Notes: generated by a model not told the origin, from the letters alone. Positions 53,567 to 63,197 are shown, counted from the stretch's first letter. The stretch: DNA of 64,000 nt from CAIYRG01 sp964494505 (GCA_964494505.1 CAZBRO010000011.1:62001-126000); one strand, 5' to 3'. Numbers and translations are program-made.

Positions 53567-54907
53567 TTGCAAGCTTTGATCGAGAATATCGGCCGGTTGC
53601 CGCGGCGCACCCGCTTCGGAAGGGTGGCCCGCGTCGAAGGGCTTTTGATAGAAGTTACAGGCGCTTCCGGCGCCATCGGCTTGGGGGGAAGGCTCTCTCT
53701 CGCGGGCAAGGACGGCCAGGAGACGCTCTGTGAGGTGGTGGGCTTCCGCGACGGAAGGGCGCTCGCCATGCCGTTTGGGCAGCTCGACGGAATCACCCTC
53801 GGCGGGCGTGCGACGTTCGAGGAACGCATCTCGGCAATCCATCCGAGCCGGGCCTGGCTCGGCCGCGTCATCGATGCGTTCGGGCATCCGACCGACGGCA
53901 AGGGCCCGCTGACGCACGGGATGGAGGCGTATCCGCTGCGTGCCGCGCCGCCGACGGCCCATGCCCGGGCGCGAATCGGCGGCAAGCTCGATCTGGGCGT
54001 GCGTGCGCTCAACGCGTTCGCCACCTGCTGCAAGGGCCAGCGCATGGGAATTTTCGCGGGCTCGGGCGTGGGGAAATCGGTCCTGCTCGCGATGCTCGCG
54101 CGCAACACCGCAGCCGACGTGACGGTCATCGCGCTTGTCGGCGAGCGCGGCCGCGAGCTCAAGGAATTCATCGAGGACGATCTCGGGCCGGAAGGGTTGG
54201 CGCGAAGTGTTGTCGTGGCTGCTACCTCCGACGAGGCGCCGCTGACCCGCCGCCAGGCCGCTTTCGTAGCGATGGCGACGGCGGAATATTTCCGCGATCA
54301 GGGTCTGCACGTGCTGCTGCTGATGGATTCGGTCACGCGCTTCGCCATGGCTCAGCGCGAGATCGGGCTTTCGGCGGGCGAGCCGCCGGCCTCCAAAGGC
54401 TACACACCGACCGTGTTTGCCGAATTGCCGCGTCTTCTCGAGCGCGCGGGGCCCGGTCGCGCGGGGACCACGGGAAGCATCACCGGATTGTTTACCGTCC
54501 TCGTCGAGGGCGACGACCACAACGAACCGATTTCGGATGCGGTGCGCGGTATTCTCGATGGCCACATCGTGCTTGAGCGCGCGATCGCCGAGCGCGGCCG
54601 TTATCCTGCGATCAACATCCTGAAGTCGTTGTCACGGGCGATGCCGCAATGCAATTCCGATGCGGAACAGGCCGTCGTCACGCAAGCCCGCAGCCAGCTT
54701 GCTACTTATGAGGACATGGCGGAATTGATCCGGCTCGGCGCCTATCGCCCCGGAAGCAGTCCGGAAGTCGACCGCGCGATTTCACTTTATCCGCAGATCG
54801 AAGCGTTTCTCAGCCAGAAAAAAGATGAGCGCACAACCCTTGCGGCCGGTTACGCGAATTTAAGCAAGATCGTGGATACTGGCACTATGAAAGGTAGTGC
54901 TCGATGA
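53567..54907 (+). CDS. fliI: Flagellum-specific ATPase FliI
   Basis: A 446-residue F1-beta-like ATPase of the flagellar type III export apparatus. Walker A is AGSGVGKS at about 164-171, followed by ALVGERGRELKEFIEDDLG and Walker B LLLMDSVTRFAMAQREIG. It drives export of flagellar subunits together with FliH and FliJ. The start is TTG at 53567: no in-frame ATG or GTG precedes it, and it gives the normal family N-terminus (LIENIGRLPRRTRFGRV). The fliJ ATG overlaps its stop (ATGA). Confidence 0.93.
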   Translation: MQALIENIGRLPRRTRFGRVARVEGLLIEVTGASGAIGLGGRLSLAGKDGQETLCEVVGFRDGRALAMPFGQLDGITLGGRATFEERISAIHPSRAWLGRVIDAFGHPTDGKGPLTHGMEAYPLRAAPPTAHARARIGGKLDLGVRALNAFATCCKGQRMGIFAGSGVGKSVLLAMLARNTAADVTVIALVGERGRELKEFIEDDLGPEGLARSVVVAATSDEAPLTRRQAAFVAMATAEYFRDQGLHVLLLMDSVTRFAMAQREIGLSAGEPPASKGYTPTVFAELPRLLERAGPGRAGTTGSITGLFTVLVEGDDHNEPISDAVRGILDGHIVLERAIAERGRYPAINILKSLSRAMPQCNSDAEQAVVTQARSQLATYEDMAELIRLGAYRPGSSPEVDRAISLYPQIEAFLSQKKDERTTLAAGYANLSKIVDTGTMKGSAR

Positions 54908-55335
54908 AACGCCGCGGTTCTCTTTTGCGCCTGAAGCGCTTCCGGGTCGATGAGCTGAAGCGACGGCTCGCGACGCTGGACGAGATGAAAGCCGATCTGG
55001 AAAAGAAGCTTTCGGATCTCGAGGATTCGGTCGTACGCGAGCGTCAGCGCGCCCACGATTCGGACATCGGACGGCTCGCTTTTCCGAGCTTCCTGCAATC
55101 CATCGACGCGCGCCGCAAGAACATCCGCACCACCATGGCGGATCTGGAACGCGAACGCGCCGCTCAGCAGGACGATCTGTCCGCCGCATTCCAGGATTTG
55201 AAAAGCTTCGAGCTGGCCGAGGAGGAACGCCTGCGCCGCGCCGCCGAAGTCGAAGCGCGCGCGCAGCAATTGCGCCTGGACGAAATGGCGATGGTGCGCC
55301 ATCTGAGAAAACACGGCGCCCGTCAAGCCGGCTGA
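54904..55335 (+). CDS. fliJ: Flagellar export protein FliJ-like
   Basis: A 143-residue, almost fully helical coiled-coil protein (LKRRLATLDEMKADLEKKLS, MADLERERAAQQDDL). It starts inside the fliI stop (ATGA). FliJ is the central stalk-like chaperone escort for FliI; sequence conservation is low, so the call rests on length, coiled-coil character and coupling to fliI. Confidence 0.82.
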   Translation: MKRRGSLLRLKRFRVDELKRRLATLDEMKADLEKKLSDLEDSVVRERQRAHDSDIGRLAFPSFLQSIDARRKNIRTTMADLERERAAQQDDLSAAFQDLKSFELAEEERLRRAAEVEARAQQLRLDEMAMVRHLRKHGARQAG

Positions 55336-55339
55336 AATA

Positions 55340-56263
55340 TCAGCGATTTACCAGCGAGCCGTAGAATTCGCGCAAAGCGCCGCGCGTGCGGTCTTTGTTG
55401 TAATGCGCCGCGGTTGCCAAACCGGCATCGCGCACCGCCAGGATTTCCGGCGCACCGCTCTCCAATCCGGTCACGATGCGGGCCAGCGCGTCGGCCACTT
55501 CCTCCAGATGATCGGGCGCGAACCAGAATCCGTTTTCCGCGGTCGCGTATTCCTGGCCGCCATAGCCGGTGAAGCCCGCCACAATCGCGCCCGAGGCCAT
55601 GGCTTCGAGCGGCACGAGGCCGAAGGATTCCAGGAACGGCAGCGACAGCACGATCGCGGAGCGCCCGAAAATCTCGGCCGTCTCGCGCTCGGACGCATTG
55701 TCGATGATCCGCCAGCCGGCGGCGAGATGGGGATATTTGAGCGTGAAGATGCGCTGGATCGCGGCCGCCTCGCGCGGCAGCTTTTTCGGGATCAGCGCGA
55801 TCTGCATCGTCTTGTCGCGCGGGCGGAATAGAGCGGTGTCGATGAAGCAGGGGATCACCGCGATGTTCGAAAGCCTGAGCACGCGTTCGAGAAATCCCTT
55901 GGCGATATGGCTCTGGCAGATGACGCGTTCGAATCCGATCTCGCGATAGCGCTCGGCCGGGACCGGATTGAACAGCGTATAGTAATGCGCCTGGCTGAAC
56001 AGGATCTTGCGCGCCGGAAGCTGCACCATCTCGGCGAGAAGGCCGTTCAGCGATTCCGGAAAGACCAGGATGTCGTCGGGCGCGGGGGTGTAGCGGGTCA
56101 GCAATTTCGCGCGGGATTCAAACCAGGAGGGCGCGCCGTCCGGCTGGAAAACCCATGCGTCGAAGCCCAGTTCCGTCAGCAGTTCCGCGTGCCGGTGGAC
56201 GGTCTTGATCCCGCCGGTGATCTCCGTCTTGGCGAAGGGAATGAGAAAGACGATCCGCGCCAC
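55340..56263 (-). CDS. Family-4-type glycosyltransferase
   Basis: A 307-residue GT-B glycosyltransferase. The N-terminal KTEITGGIKTVHRHAELL is the acceptor domain and SLPFLESFGLVPLEAMASGA is the E-x7-E donor-sugar motif of GT1/GT4 enzymes. It is convergent with fliJ, 4 bases apart. Targets could be surface polysaccharide or flagellin; there is no direct evidence. Confidence 0.82.
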   Translation of the reverse strand: MARIVFLIPFAKTEITGGIKTVHRHAELLTELGFDAWVFQPDGAPSWFESRAKLLTRYTPAPDDILVFPESLNGLLAEMVQLPARKILFSQAHYYTLFNPVPAERYREIGFERVICQSHIAKGFLERVLRLSNIAVIPCFIDTALFRPRDKTMQIALIPKKLPREAAAIQRIFTLKYPHLAAGWRIIDNASERETAEIFGRSAIVLSLPFLESFGLVPLEAMASGAIVAGFTGYGGQEYATAENGFWFAPDHLEEVADALARIVTGLESGAPEILAVRDAGLATAAHYNKDRTRGALREFYGSLVNR

Positions 56264-56291
56264 GGGCTCCTCACTGGGATGAAGGCGCTGT

Positions 56292-56361
56292 CCTCATCCT
56301 TCGACAAGCTCAGGATGAGGACTTAGCAGGATTCCTCATGCTGAGTTTGTCGAAGCATGAG
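56292..56361. repeat. Pair of palindromic intergenic repeats
   Basis: CCTCATCCTTCGACAAGCTC then AGGATGAGG (56292-56320, a nearly perfect 29-bp palindrome) and a second, inverted-type unit CCTCATGCTGAGTTTGTCGA then AGCATGAG (56334-56361). Confidence 0.93.
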
Positions 56362-56392
56362 CAACCGCGCAACTCGCCGGGGACGACGAATC

Positions 56393-57448
56393 CTATCGTA
56401 ACGCGGCGTTGATCTTTTCCAGCGCGGAGGAACCCGGACAGAGCTCCTTCTCCGACAGCGTGTTGAGCGGCACGTCCACCGTGTTCAGCATGGCGTGCAT
56501 GTCCCTCGGATTGGGGTCGAGATAGATCAGGCCCGTCACCAGTTCGCCCGCCGCCGCGCGGCTCTGCATGTAGGTCATCGCGGCGATGCGGTCGTGCGGA
56601 TCGTATTCGGGATGCAGCTTGGCGAGCTTCAGCAACGAGCCGTCATGCAGCGTCACGTCCGTGCTGGTGCCCGGTTCGTAATCGACCGTGATCGGTTCGC
56701 GCGTGTCCATGAAATCCAGGCGATTGACCGCTTCGTTGTGGGCGCGGACGAATTCGAAGCTCTTGGTCGAACCGGGGTGGTTGTTGAACGCCACACAGGG
56801 GCTGATGACGTCGATGAAGGCGGGGCCCGGATGGGAAAGTCCCGCCATCAGGAGCGGCACAAGCTGCTTCTTGTCGCCGGAGAAGCTGCGCGCGACGAAG
56901 GTGGCCCCGATCTGCAGCGCCAGACCAACGAGGTCGAGCGCGGAATCGTTGTTGAGCCCGCCGGCTTTGCTCTTGGAGCCGCGGTCGGCGGTGGCCGAGA
57001 ACTGGCCCTTGGTCAGTCCGTACACGCCGTTGTTCTCGGTGACGTAGAGCATGTTCACGCTGCGGCGCACGCAATGCATGAACTGGCCGAGCCCGATGGA
57101 GGCGGAATCGCCGTCGCCCGAGACGCCCAGATAGATGAGCTGCTTGTTGGCGAGGTTGGCGCCCGTCAGCACCGACGGCATGCGGCCATGCACCGAATTG
57201 AAGCCGTGGCTTTGGCCCAGGAAATAATCCGGCGTCTTGGACGAGCAGCCGATGCCGGAGAGCTTTGCCAGCCGATGCGGCTCGATATTCAGTTCGAAGC
57301 AGGCCGAAATGATGGCGGCCGAGATCGAATCGTGCCCGCAGCCGGCGCAGAGCGTCGAGATCGAACCTTCATAGTCGCGGTGCGTGAAGCCGAGCCCGTT
57401 CTTGGGCAGCGCCGGATGATGGAATTTCGGCTTGGCGAGATAGGTCAT
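56393..57448 (-). CDS. korB: 2-oxoacid:acceptor oxidoreductase beta subunit, KorB-like
   Basis: A 351-residue ThDP-binding subunit. STLCAGCGHDSISAAIISA and GCSSKTPDYF begin the fold, and the ThDP-Mg motif is GVSGDGDSASIG then TENNGVYGLTKGQFSATADRG. With KorA it oxidatively decarboxylates a 2-oxoacid, probably 2-oxoglutarate, to an acyl-CoA. Its start overlaps the korA stop (ATGA). Confidence 0.92.
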   Translation of the reverse strand: MTYLAKPKFHHPALPKNGLGFTHRDYEGSISTLCAGCGHDSISAAIISACFELNIEPHRLAKLSGIGCSSKTPDYFLGQSHGFNSVHGRMPSVLTGANLANKQLIYLGVSGDGDSASIGLGQFMHCVRRSVNMLYVTENNGVYGLTKGQFSATADRGSKSKAGGLNNDSALDLVGLALQIGATFVARSFSGDKKQLVPLLMAGLSHPGPAFIDVISPCVAFNNHPGSTKSFEFVRAHNEAVNRLDFMDTREPITVDYEPGTSTDVTLHDGSLLKLAKLHPEYDPHDRIAAMTYMQSRAAAGELVTGLIYLDPNPRDMHAMLNTVDVPLNTLSEKELCPGSSALEKINAALR

Positions 57449-59274
57449 TCGGCGGCTTCCTTGGCTTTGATCTGGAGGCGTTCGGCGATCGCGCCGGTGA
57501 TGAAGCGGGCGGTGATCGGCGTTCCGTCATAGTGCAGGACCGAGATGCAGCGCGCCGGGTCGATGGCGCACTCGTTCACCAGCAGCATGCGCAGTTGCGC
57601 GTCGCGGTTCTGCTCGATCACGAACACCTGGTCGTAGGCGTTGATGAAATCCACCACCTCGTCGGAGAAGGGGAAGGCGCGGATGCGCAGCGTGTCGAGG
57701 TTGAGCCCCTTGCCTTCCAATTCGACCAGCGCTTCGGCCATCGCAGCCGAGGTGGAGCCGAAATAGATCACGCCGTAGCGCGCCTTGTCGCGGGACTTGT
57801 GCAGCACGGGCGCGGGCACCAGCGATTTCGCGGTTTCGAATTTGCGCAGGAGCCGCTGCATATTGTCGACATAGACCGAGCCCTCCTCGCTGTATTTCGC
57901 CATGCGGTCGCGCGAGGTGCCGCGGGTGAAATAGGCGCCCTTGGTCGGATGGGTGCCCGGCAGCGTGCGGTAGGGAATGGCGTCGCCGTCGACATCGAGA
58001 TAGCGGCCGAAGGTCTTGCCGGCGTCGAGGTCTTCCGCGGTCATGATCTTGCCGCGGTCATAGACGCGGGAATCGTCCCAGGCGAGCGGCGCGCACAGCC
58101 AATCGTTCATGCCGATGTCGAGGTCTTCCATGACGAAGATCGGCGTCTGCAGCCGTTCGGCCAGATCGAAGGCTTGGGCTGCCATCTCGAACAGCTCGCG
58201 CGGGTCTTCCGGGAACAGAAGGATATGCTTGGTGTCGCCATGGCTCGCATAGGCGCAGAGCAGGATATCGGCCTGTTGCGTGCGCGTCGGCATGCCGGTG
58301 GACGGTCCGCCGCGCTGCACGTCGAAGATCACGGCGGGGACTTCCGCGAAATAGGCAAGGCCGAGAAACTCCTGCATCAGCGAGATGCCGGGGCCGCTTG
58401 TCGCGGTGAAGGCGCGCGCGCCGTTCCAGCTCGCGCCGATCACCGACCCGATTGCCGAAATTTCGTCTTCGGACTGGATGATGGCGAAATTGTTCTTTTT
58501 CGTTTCCGGATCGACGCGAAGCTTGCGGCAGTGCTTCATGAAGGCTTCGGCAAGCGAGGTCGAAGGCGTGATCGGATACCAGGCCGCCACCGTCGCGCCG
58601 CCATAGACGCAGCCGATGGCGGCGGCATCGTTGCCGTTGATGAAGATGCGGTTGCCCACCGCGTCGGCCTTGGCTACGCGCAAGCCGCAAATACCGGCGA
58701 GATTTTCCTTGGCATAAGCGTGGCCCATGCGCACGGCCCGGATGTTGGAATCCAGAAGCGTCTGCTTGGAGCCGTATTGCTCCGCGATCAGCTTTTCGAC
58801 CGACGGCAGATCGATGTCGAGGATCGCGGCCAGCGCGCCGACATAGATGATGTTCTTGAACAGCTGGCGCTGCCTCGGGTCGTTATAGGTGCGGTTGCAA
58901 ATCTCCGTCAGCGGCATGCCGATGATGTGGATGTCGGGGCGGAATTTGGATTCCGGCATGGGCTTGGACGAATCGTAGAACAGATAGCCGCCCGCATCGA
59001 TGCCGGCGACATCCTTGTCCCAGGTTTGCGGATTCATCGCGACCATCAGATCGCAGCCGCCGCGCCGCCCGACCCAGCCTTTGGCCGAGACGCGCACCTC
59101 GAACCAGGTGGGAAGACCCTGGATGTTGGAGGGGAAGATGTTGCGCGTGGCAATGGGTACGCCCATGCGCAGGATCGCGCGCGCGAACAATTCGTTGGCC
59201 GACGCCGAGCCCGAGCCGTTCACATTGGCGAATTTGACGACGAAATCGTTGGTGGATTTTATCGGTTTAGACAT
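57445..59274 (-). CDS. korA: 2-oxoacid:acceptor oxidoreductase alpha subunit, KorA-like
   Basis: A 609-residue subunit with the gamma domain fused at the N-terminus (VVKFANVNGSGSASANELFA, then RVSAKGWVGRRGGCDLMVAM) and the pyrimidine-binding alpha part (AAWYPITPSTSLAEAF, ATSGPGISLMQEFLGLAYFA). It forms the catalytic core with KorB. It overlaps the end of the upstream NADPH/iron-sulfur gene by 8 bases, so the three genes are one operon. Confidence 0.92.
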   Translation of the reverse strand: MSKPIKSTNDFVVKFANVNGSGSASANELFARAILRMGVPIATRNIFPSNIQGLPTWFEVRVSAKGWVGRRGGCDLMVAMNPQTWDKDVAGIDAGGYLFYDSSKPMPESKFRPDIHIIGMPLTEICNRTYNDPRQRQLFKNIIYVGALAAILDIDLPSVEKLIAEQYGSKQTLLDSNIRAVRMGHAYAKENLAGICGLRVAKADAVGNRIFINGNDAAAIGCVYGGATVAAWYPITPSTSLAEAFMKHCRKLRVDPETKKNNFAIIQSEDEISAIGSVIGASWNGARAFTATSGPGISLMQEFLGLAYFAEVPAVIFDVQRGGPSTGMPTRTQQADILLCAYASHGDTKHILLFPEDPRELFEMAAQAFDLAERLQTPIFVMEDLDIGMNDWLCAPLAWDDSRVYDRGKIMTAEDLDAGKTFGRYLDVDGDAIPYRTLPGTHPTKGAYFTRGTSRDRMAKYSEEGSVYVDNMQRLLRKFETAKSLVPAPVLHKSRDKARYGVIYFGSTSAAMAEALVELEGKGLNLDTLRIRAFPFSDEVVDFINAYDQVFVIEQNRDAQLRMLLVNECAIDPARCISVLHYDGTPITARFITGAIAERLQIKAKEAAE

Positions 59275-61165
59275 GGCAGCCCGCCTTGGCGGTGTTGAAG
59301 AGGAATTTCTGCATGTCCCAGGCCCCCGTCGGACAGCGTTCGGCGCAGAGCCCGCAATGCAGGCACAGATCCTCGTCCTTCACCATGACGCGCCCGGTTT
59401 TCAGAAGGTCGGACACGTAGAGGTCCTGCGTATCGGGATGGGATGAGGGCGCGATCAGGCGCTGGCGGAGTTCCTTCTCCGGACCGTTTTCGGTGAAGGT
59501 GATGCAATCCATCGGGCAGATGTCGACGCAGGCATCGCACTCGATGCATTTGGGCCCCTCGAACACGGTCTGCACGTCGCAATTCAGACAGCGTTCGGCT
59601 TCCAGGAACGCCTGCTTCACATCGAAGCCGAGTTCCACTTCGAGCCGCACATTCTTCAGCGTCAATTCAGGCGGGGCGTGCGGGACCTTGTAGCGCTTGT
59701 CGGCCGAGATATCGTTGTCATAGCTCCATTCGTGAATCCCCATCTTCTGGCTCATCAGATTGGTGAGCGGGGAGGGGCGGTGATGGACGTCATCGCCGCT
59801 GCAGAGCAGATCGATGGAGACGGCCGCTTCGTGGCCGTGCGCGACCGCCCAGATGATGTTCTTCGGGCCGAACGCCGAATCGCCGCCGAAGAAGATCTTC
59901 GGATGGGTCGATTGCATGGTGGTGGGATTGACCTTGGGCATGTCCCAGCGGTCGAACTCGATTCCCAGGTCGCGCTCGATCCAGGGGAAGGCGTTCTCCT
60001 GGCCGACGGCCACCAGCACGTCGTCGCATTCCATGTGCACGTCGGGTTCGCCCGCGTTCACCAGATTGCGGCGGCCCTTGGCGTCGTATTCGGCCTTCAC
60101 CTTTTCGAACACGACGCCCGTCAGCTTGCCGTTGTCGTGGGTGAATTCCTTGGGCACCAGGAAATTGTGGATCGGGATGCCTTCGTTCATCGCGTCTTCC
60201 TTTTCCCAGGGAGACGCCTTCATCTCTTCGAAGCCGGAGCGCACCACCACCTTCACGTCGTCGCCGCCGAGCCTCCGCGAGGTGCGGCAGCAATCCATGG
60301 CGGTGTTGCCGCCGCCGAGCACGATCACGCGCCTGCCGATTTTGGTGGTGTGGCCGAACGAGACGCTGGAAAGCCAGTCGATGCCGATATGGATGTTGGC
60401 GGAGGCTTCCTGGCGGCCCGGAACCTCAAGCTCGCGTCCGCGCGGCGCGCCGCAGCCGACAAAGATCGCGTCGTAGCCTTCTTCCAGAATGGCGGTCATC
60501 GAGGAGACGCGCTGACCCAGACGCAATTCCGGCTGCAGGCCGAGGATGTAGCCCACTTCCTCGTCCAGCACCGTCTCGGGGAGGCGGAATTTCGGAATCT
60601 GCGTCCGCATCATGCCGCCGGCCGCCGGGTCCTGGTCGTACAACACGCACGTGTAGCCGAGCGGGAGGAGATCGCGCGCAACCGTCAGCGACGCCGGCCC
60701 CGCACCGATCAGCGCGACGCGCTTGCCGTTCTTGGTGGACGCGGGATTCGGCAGCCGCGCGCGGATGTCGTCTTTGTTATCGGCGGCGACGCGCTTCAGC
60801 CGGCAGATGGCCACGGGCTGGGCGGCCTTGCCTTCCTCGACGCGGCCGCGGCGGCAGGCGGGCTCGCACGGGCGGTCGCAGGTGCGTCCGAGCACGCCCG
60901 GAAATACGTTCGAGTGCCAGTTGATCATGTAGGCGTCGCTGTAACGGCCCGCCGCGATCAGCCTTATGTATTCGGGGACCGGGGTGTGCGCCGGGCACGC
61001 CCATTGGCAATCCACGACCTTGTGGAAATAGTTCGGGTCCTTGATGTCGGTAGGAGGAAGTCCCGAAACTCGACTCGAACTATGGCCCGGAATCTCTGCC
61101 AGAACCGGGCTTAATCGCGAGGCAGCCGATTCTCCGGCTTGGCCATTCGCCGCATTACCATCCAT
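59267..61165 (-). CDS. NAD(P)H/FAD iron-sulfur oxidoreductase subunit, KorC-like
   Basis: A 632-residue protein similar to the GltD small subunit of glutamate synthase. An N-terminal cysteine-rich [4Fe-4S] domain (CQWACPAHTPVPEY, GRTCDRPCEPACRRG) is followed by two Rossmann folds (VALIGAGPASLTVARDL for FAD; RRVIVLGGGNTAMDC for NADPH), and the C-terminal 100 residues add two ferredoxin clusters (CIECDACVDICP, CLHCGLCAERCP). The role is to pass electrons between KorAB and NADP(H) or ferredoxin. An equivalent third subunit is known in 2-oxoglutarate:NADP oxidoreductases of aromatic-degrading bacteria. Confidence 0.88.
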   Translation of the reverse strand: MDGNAANGQAGESAASRLSPVLAEIPGHSSSRVSGLPPTDIKDPNYFHKVVDCQWACPAHTPVPEYIRLIAAGRYSDAYMINWHSNVFPGVLGRTCDRPCEPACRRGRVEEGKAAQPVAICRLKRVAADNKDDIRARLPNPASTKNGKRVALIGAGPASLTVARDLLPLGYTCVLYDQDPAAGGMMRTQIPKFRLPETVLDEEVGYILGLQPELRLGQRVSSMTAILEEGYDAIFVGCGAPRGRELEVPGRQEASANIHIGIDWLSSVSFGHTTKIGRRVIVLGGGNTAMDCCRTSRRLGGDDVKVVVRSGFEEMKASPWEKEDAMNEGIPIHNFLVPKEFTHDNGKLTGVVFEKVKAEYDAKGRRNLVNAGEPDVHMECDDVLVAVGQENAFPWIERDLGIEFDRWDMPKVNPTTMQSTHPKIFFGGDSAFGPKNIIWAVAHGHEAAVSIDLLCSGDDVHHRPSPLTNLMSQKMGIHEWSYDNDISADKRYKVPHAPPELTLKNVRLEVELGFDVKQAFLEAERCLNCDVQTVFEGPKCIECDACVDICPMDCITFTENGPEKELRQRLIAPSSHPDTQDLYVSDLLKTGRVMVKDEDLCLHCGLCAERCPTGAWDMQKFLFNTAKAGCHV

Positions 61166-61604
61166 GTCCGTGACCGTCGCTCCACCGAATGTGCTTGAGT
61201 TTGCCTTCGCGAATTCCAGACTGCACGCGATCCGGGTGTTCTTAGTAAAGGTTGGTTCCCACGCGCGCGTTTGCTCCTCGGGACCCCGCCAGCGTGCATC
61301 TTACGGCACGGGTTTGGGAGGTCGTTCTTCCCCTTGTGAGTCTATTTACACCATGGAGTGCGGTGATGGCGAAAAATTTCGTGTTTTGATCGCGAGGGAT
61401 TTACCAACAAAAACAAGGGTCATGAGGAAGTTCGCCGGGGTGCCTGGCGGATGCTCGTGCCTCCTGGCGGTGCTGGGCCGCGATCTGAGGCCTTAAGCGT
61501 GGTGCGGTCGCGAAAACGAGGGGACAGGATTTCAGGAAAAAGGCGAGCCACCTTGTAGCCCGCCTTGCTCCGGATTATGGCGTAATTCTCGCGTCCTGGT
61601 TGTT
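61166..61604. other. 439-bp intergenic region
   Basis: It separates the KorC-like gene from the small exported-protein gene and must contain the promoter of the kor operon. The open frames across it are short and not protein-like, and no RNA or repeat is recognisable. Confidence 0.5.
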
Positions 61605-61904
61605 TCAGCGCGATGGTGCAGCCGCAGCGACGCGGTCGCCCTGGGCAGGCGCAGGCTGAGCGGCATCGGCCGATTTGCTCGTGTCCTTGGCCGGTTCGAT
61701 GACCGTGTAGCCCTTGACCGGAACTTCCACCTTCTGGGCGGCAATCGGCTGCCGCATTTCGCGGATGTCGGCGGGCGTCGGGTTCGGCGCGGAGCCGATG
61801 TTGCGGTTAATGCCTTCGGTGGGGTTGTGGAACCAGTTCGCATAAACCGGTGTGACGAACGCCGCCGAAACGACCAGCAGCGGCAGAAGTGCTTTCATCT
61901 TCAT
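61605..61904 (-). CDS. Small exported protein
   Basis: A 99-residue protein with a clear signal peptide (MKMKALLPLLVVSAAFVTPVYA) and a short polar, alanine/proline-rich mature part (NWFHNPTEGINRNIGSAPNP). GGAG lies 7 bases before the ATG. No known family; it is probably periplasmic. Confidence 0.68.
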   Translation of the reverse strand: MKMKALLPLLVVSAAFVTPVYANWFHNPTEGINRNIGSAPNPTPADIREMRQPIAAQKVEVPVKGYTVIEPAKDTSKSADAAQPAPAQGDRVAAAAPSR

Positions 61905-62018
61905 CGGAAGTCTCCAGCTATGGTGCGGGGCCCGTCCAATCGAGGCGACAGACTTGAGGCTGGCATCAAAAGCCAGAATGAGATTGGCCGCAAGCCGTTC
62001 GCTTTCAAGTGGCGAGAG

Positions 62019-63065
62019 TCAAGCGAAAGGATAATCGTGCGTCATGCCGCGTCCATCCTGCAAGCGGGTTCCGTGGCCCCCGGTTTCGGCGTCGCTTTCC
62101 GTGAGCAGCGCCTTGGCGTAACCGCCCGGAATGTCCAACACGTAATGAGGCTGACAGAGGCCGGAGGCGCGCGCCCGTAGCGCCCGCACCAGCGCCTGGC
62201 CCTCCGCGATCGTGGTGCGGAAATGGGCCGTGCCCGGCGCGAGGTCCATGTGGTGGAGCTGATAGGGCTGGATGCGCGCTTCCACCAGCGCCCGCATCAG
62301 CGCCTCCAGCACGGCGATGTCGTCATTCACCCCTTTAAGCAGCACCGTCTGGGAGAGCAGCGCAATCCCTGCGTCGGCAAGGCGCGCGGCAGCCCGGCGG
62401 GCGAGCGGCGAAAGTTCGCGCGGGTGATTGGCATGAATCGCGACATAGGTGGTGGTGCCCGATTTCAGCGCGCGCACCAGTTCGTCCGTGACGCGCTCGG
62501 GGTCCGCCACCGGCATGCGCGTATGCCAGCGGATGACACGGACATGGGAGATGGAATCGAGCCGCGCAGTGACCTCCGCGATGCGGCGCGGCGACAGCAT
62601 GAAGGGATCGCCGCCGGTCAGGATCACTTCCCAGATTTCGGGATGGGCTTCGATATAGGCGAGGGCTGCATCGCGCGCCGGGCCGGAGAGCATCTGGTCC
62701 TCGCCGGGGCCGACCGTCTCGCGGCGAAAACAGAAGCGGCAATAGACCGGGCAAACATGAGTGAGCTTCAGCAGCACGCGGTCGCGATAGCGATGCACGA
62801 TGCCGGGCACGGGCGCGTGGCGTTCGTCTCCGATGGGGTCGGCGCGTTCGTGCGGTTGGGTTTCAAGCTCGGTTTCGATGGGGATGAACTGGCGCGCGAT
62901 CGGGTCCTGGGGGTCTGCGGGATCGATAAGCCCGGCGATTGCCGGTGTCACCGCGACGGCATAGCGGGCGGCAATTGGCGCGAGCGCATGCGCGCGTTCG
63001 GGGGGAATGAGGCCGGCGGCGGCCAATTCATCGGGGCTTCTCAATGTGCGTGGTCTATCGAGCAT
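62019..63065 (-). CDS. Lysine 2,3-aminomutase-type radical SAM protein, EpmB-like
   Basis: A 348-residue radical SAM enzyme. The [4Fe-4S]-SAM cysteines are 105, 109 and 112 (CPVYCRFC), followed by ILTGGDPFMLSPRRI and, near the C-terminus, YQLHHMDLAPGTAHFR. At this length, without the long C-terminal extension of KamA, it best fits EpmB, which makes beta-lysine for elongation factor P. EpmA and efp are not in the window, so a metabolic aminomutase is possible. Confidence 0.87.
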   Translation of the reverse strand: MLDRPRTLRSPDELAAAGLIPPERAHALAPIAARYAVAVTPAIAGLIDPADPQDPIARQFIPIETELETQPHERADPIGDERHAPVPGIVHRYRDRVLLKLTHVCPVYCRFCFRRETVGPGEDQMLSGPARDAALAYIEAHPEIWEVILTGGDPFMLSPRRIAEVTARLDSISHVRVIRWHTRMPVADPERVTDELVRALKSGTTTYVAIHANHPRELSPLARRAAARLADAGIALLSQTVLLKGVNDDIAVLEALMRALVEARIQPYQLHHMDLAPGTAHFRTTIAEGQALVRALRARASGLCQPHYVLDIPGGYAKALLTESDAETGGHGTRLQDGRGMTHDYPFA

Positions 63066-63084
63066 AATGGAAATTCGTATACGT

Positions 63085-63120
63085 CCTCATGCTCAGCTTG
63101 TCGAAGGATGACAAGCTCAC
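63085..63120. repeat. Palindromic intergenic repeat, degenerate copy
   Basis: CCTCATGCTCAGCTTGTCGA then AGGATGACAAGCTCAC, a partial, rearranged copy of the family at 56292. It lies just upstream of the EpmB-like gene. Confidence 0.82.
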
Positions 63121-63197
63121 CATGACGGTTCCTGAGTCGGGGTTCTCCGAATACTATTTGGCGTCCATACCCCTCCGTCTCGCAGAAATCGACCCTC

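Noticed and set aside
61041..61496. Plus-strand frame between the KorC-like gene and the small exported gene
   Set aside because: It overlaps the KorC-like gene start and shows no conserved pattern.
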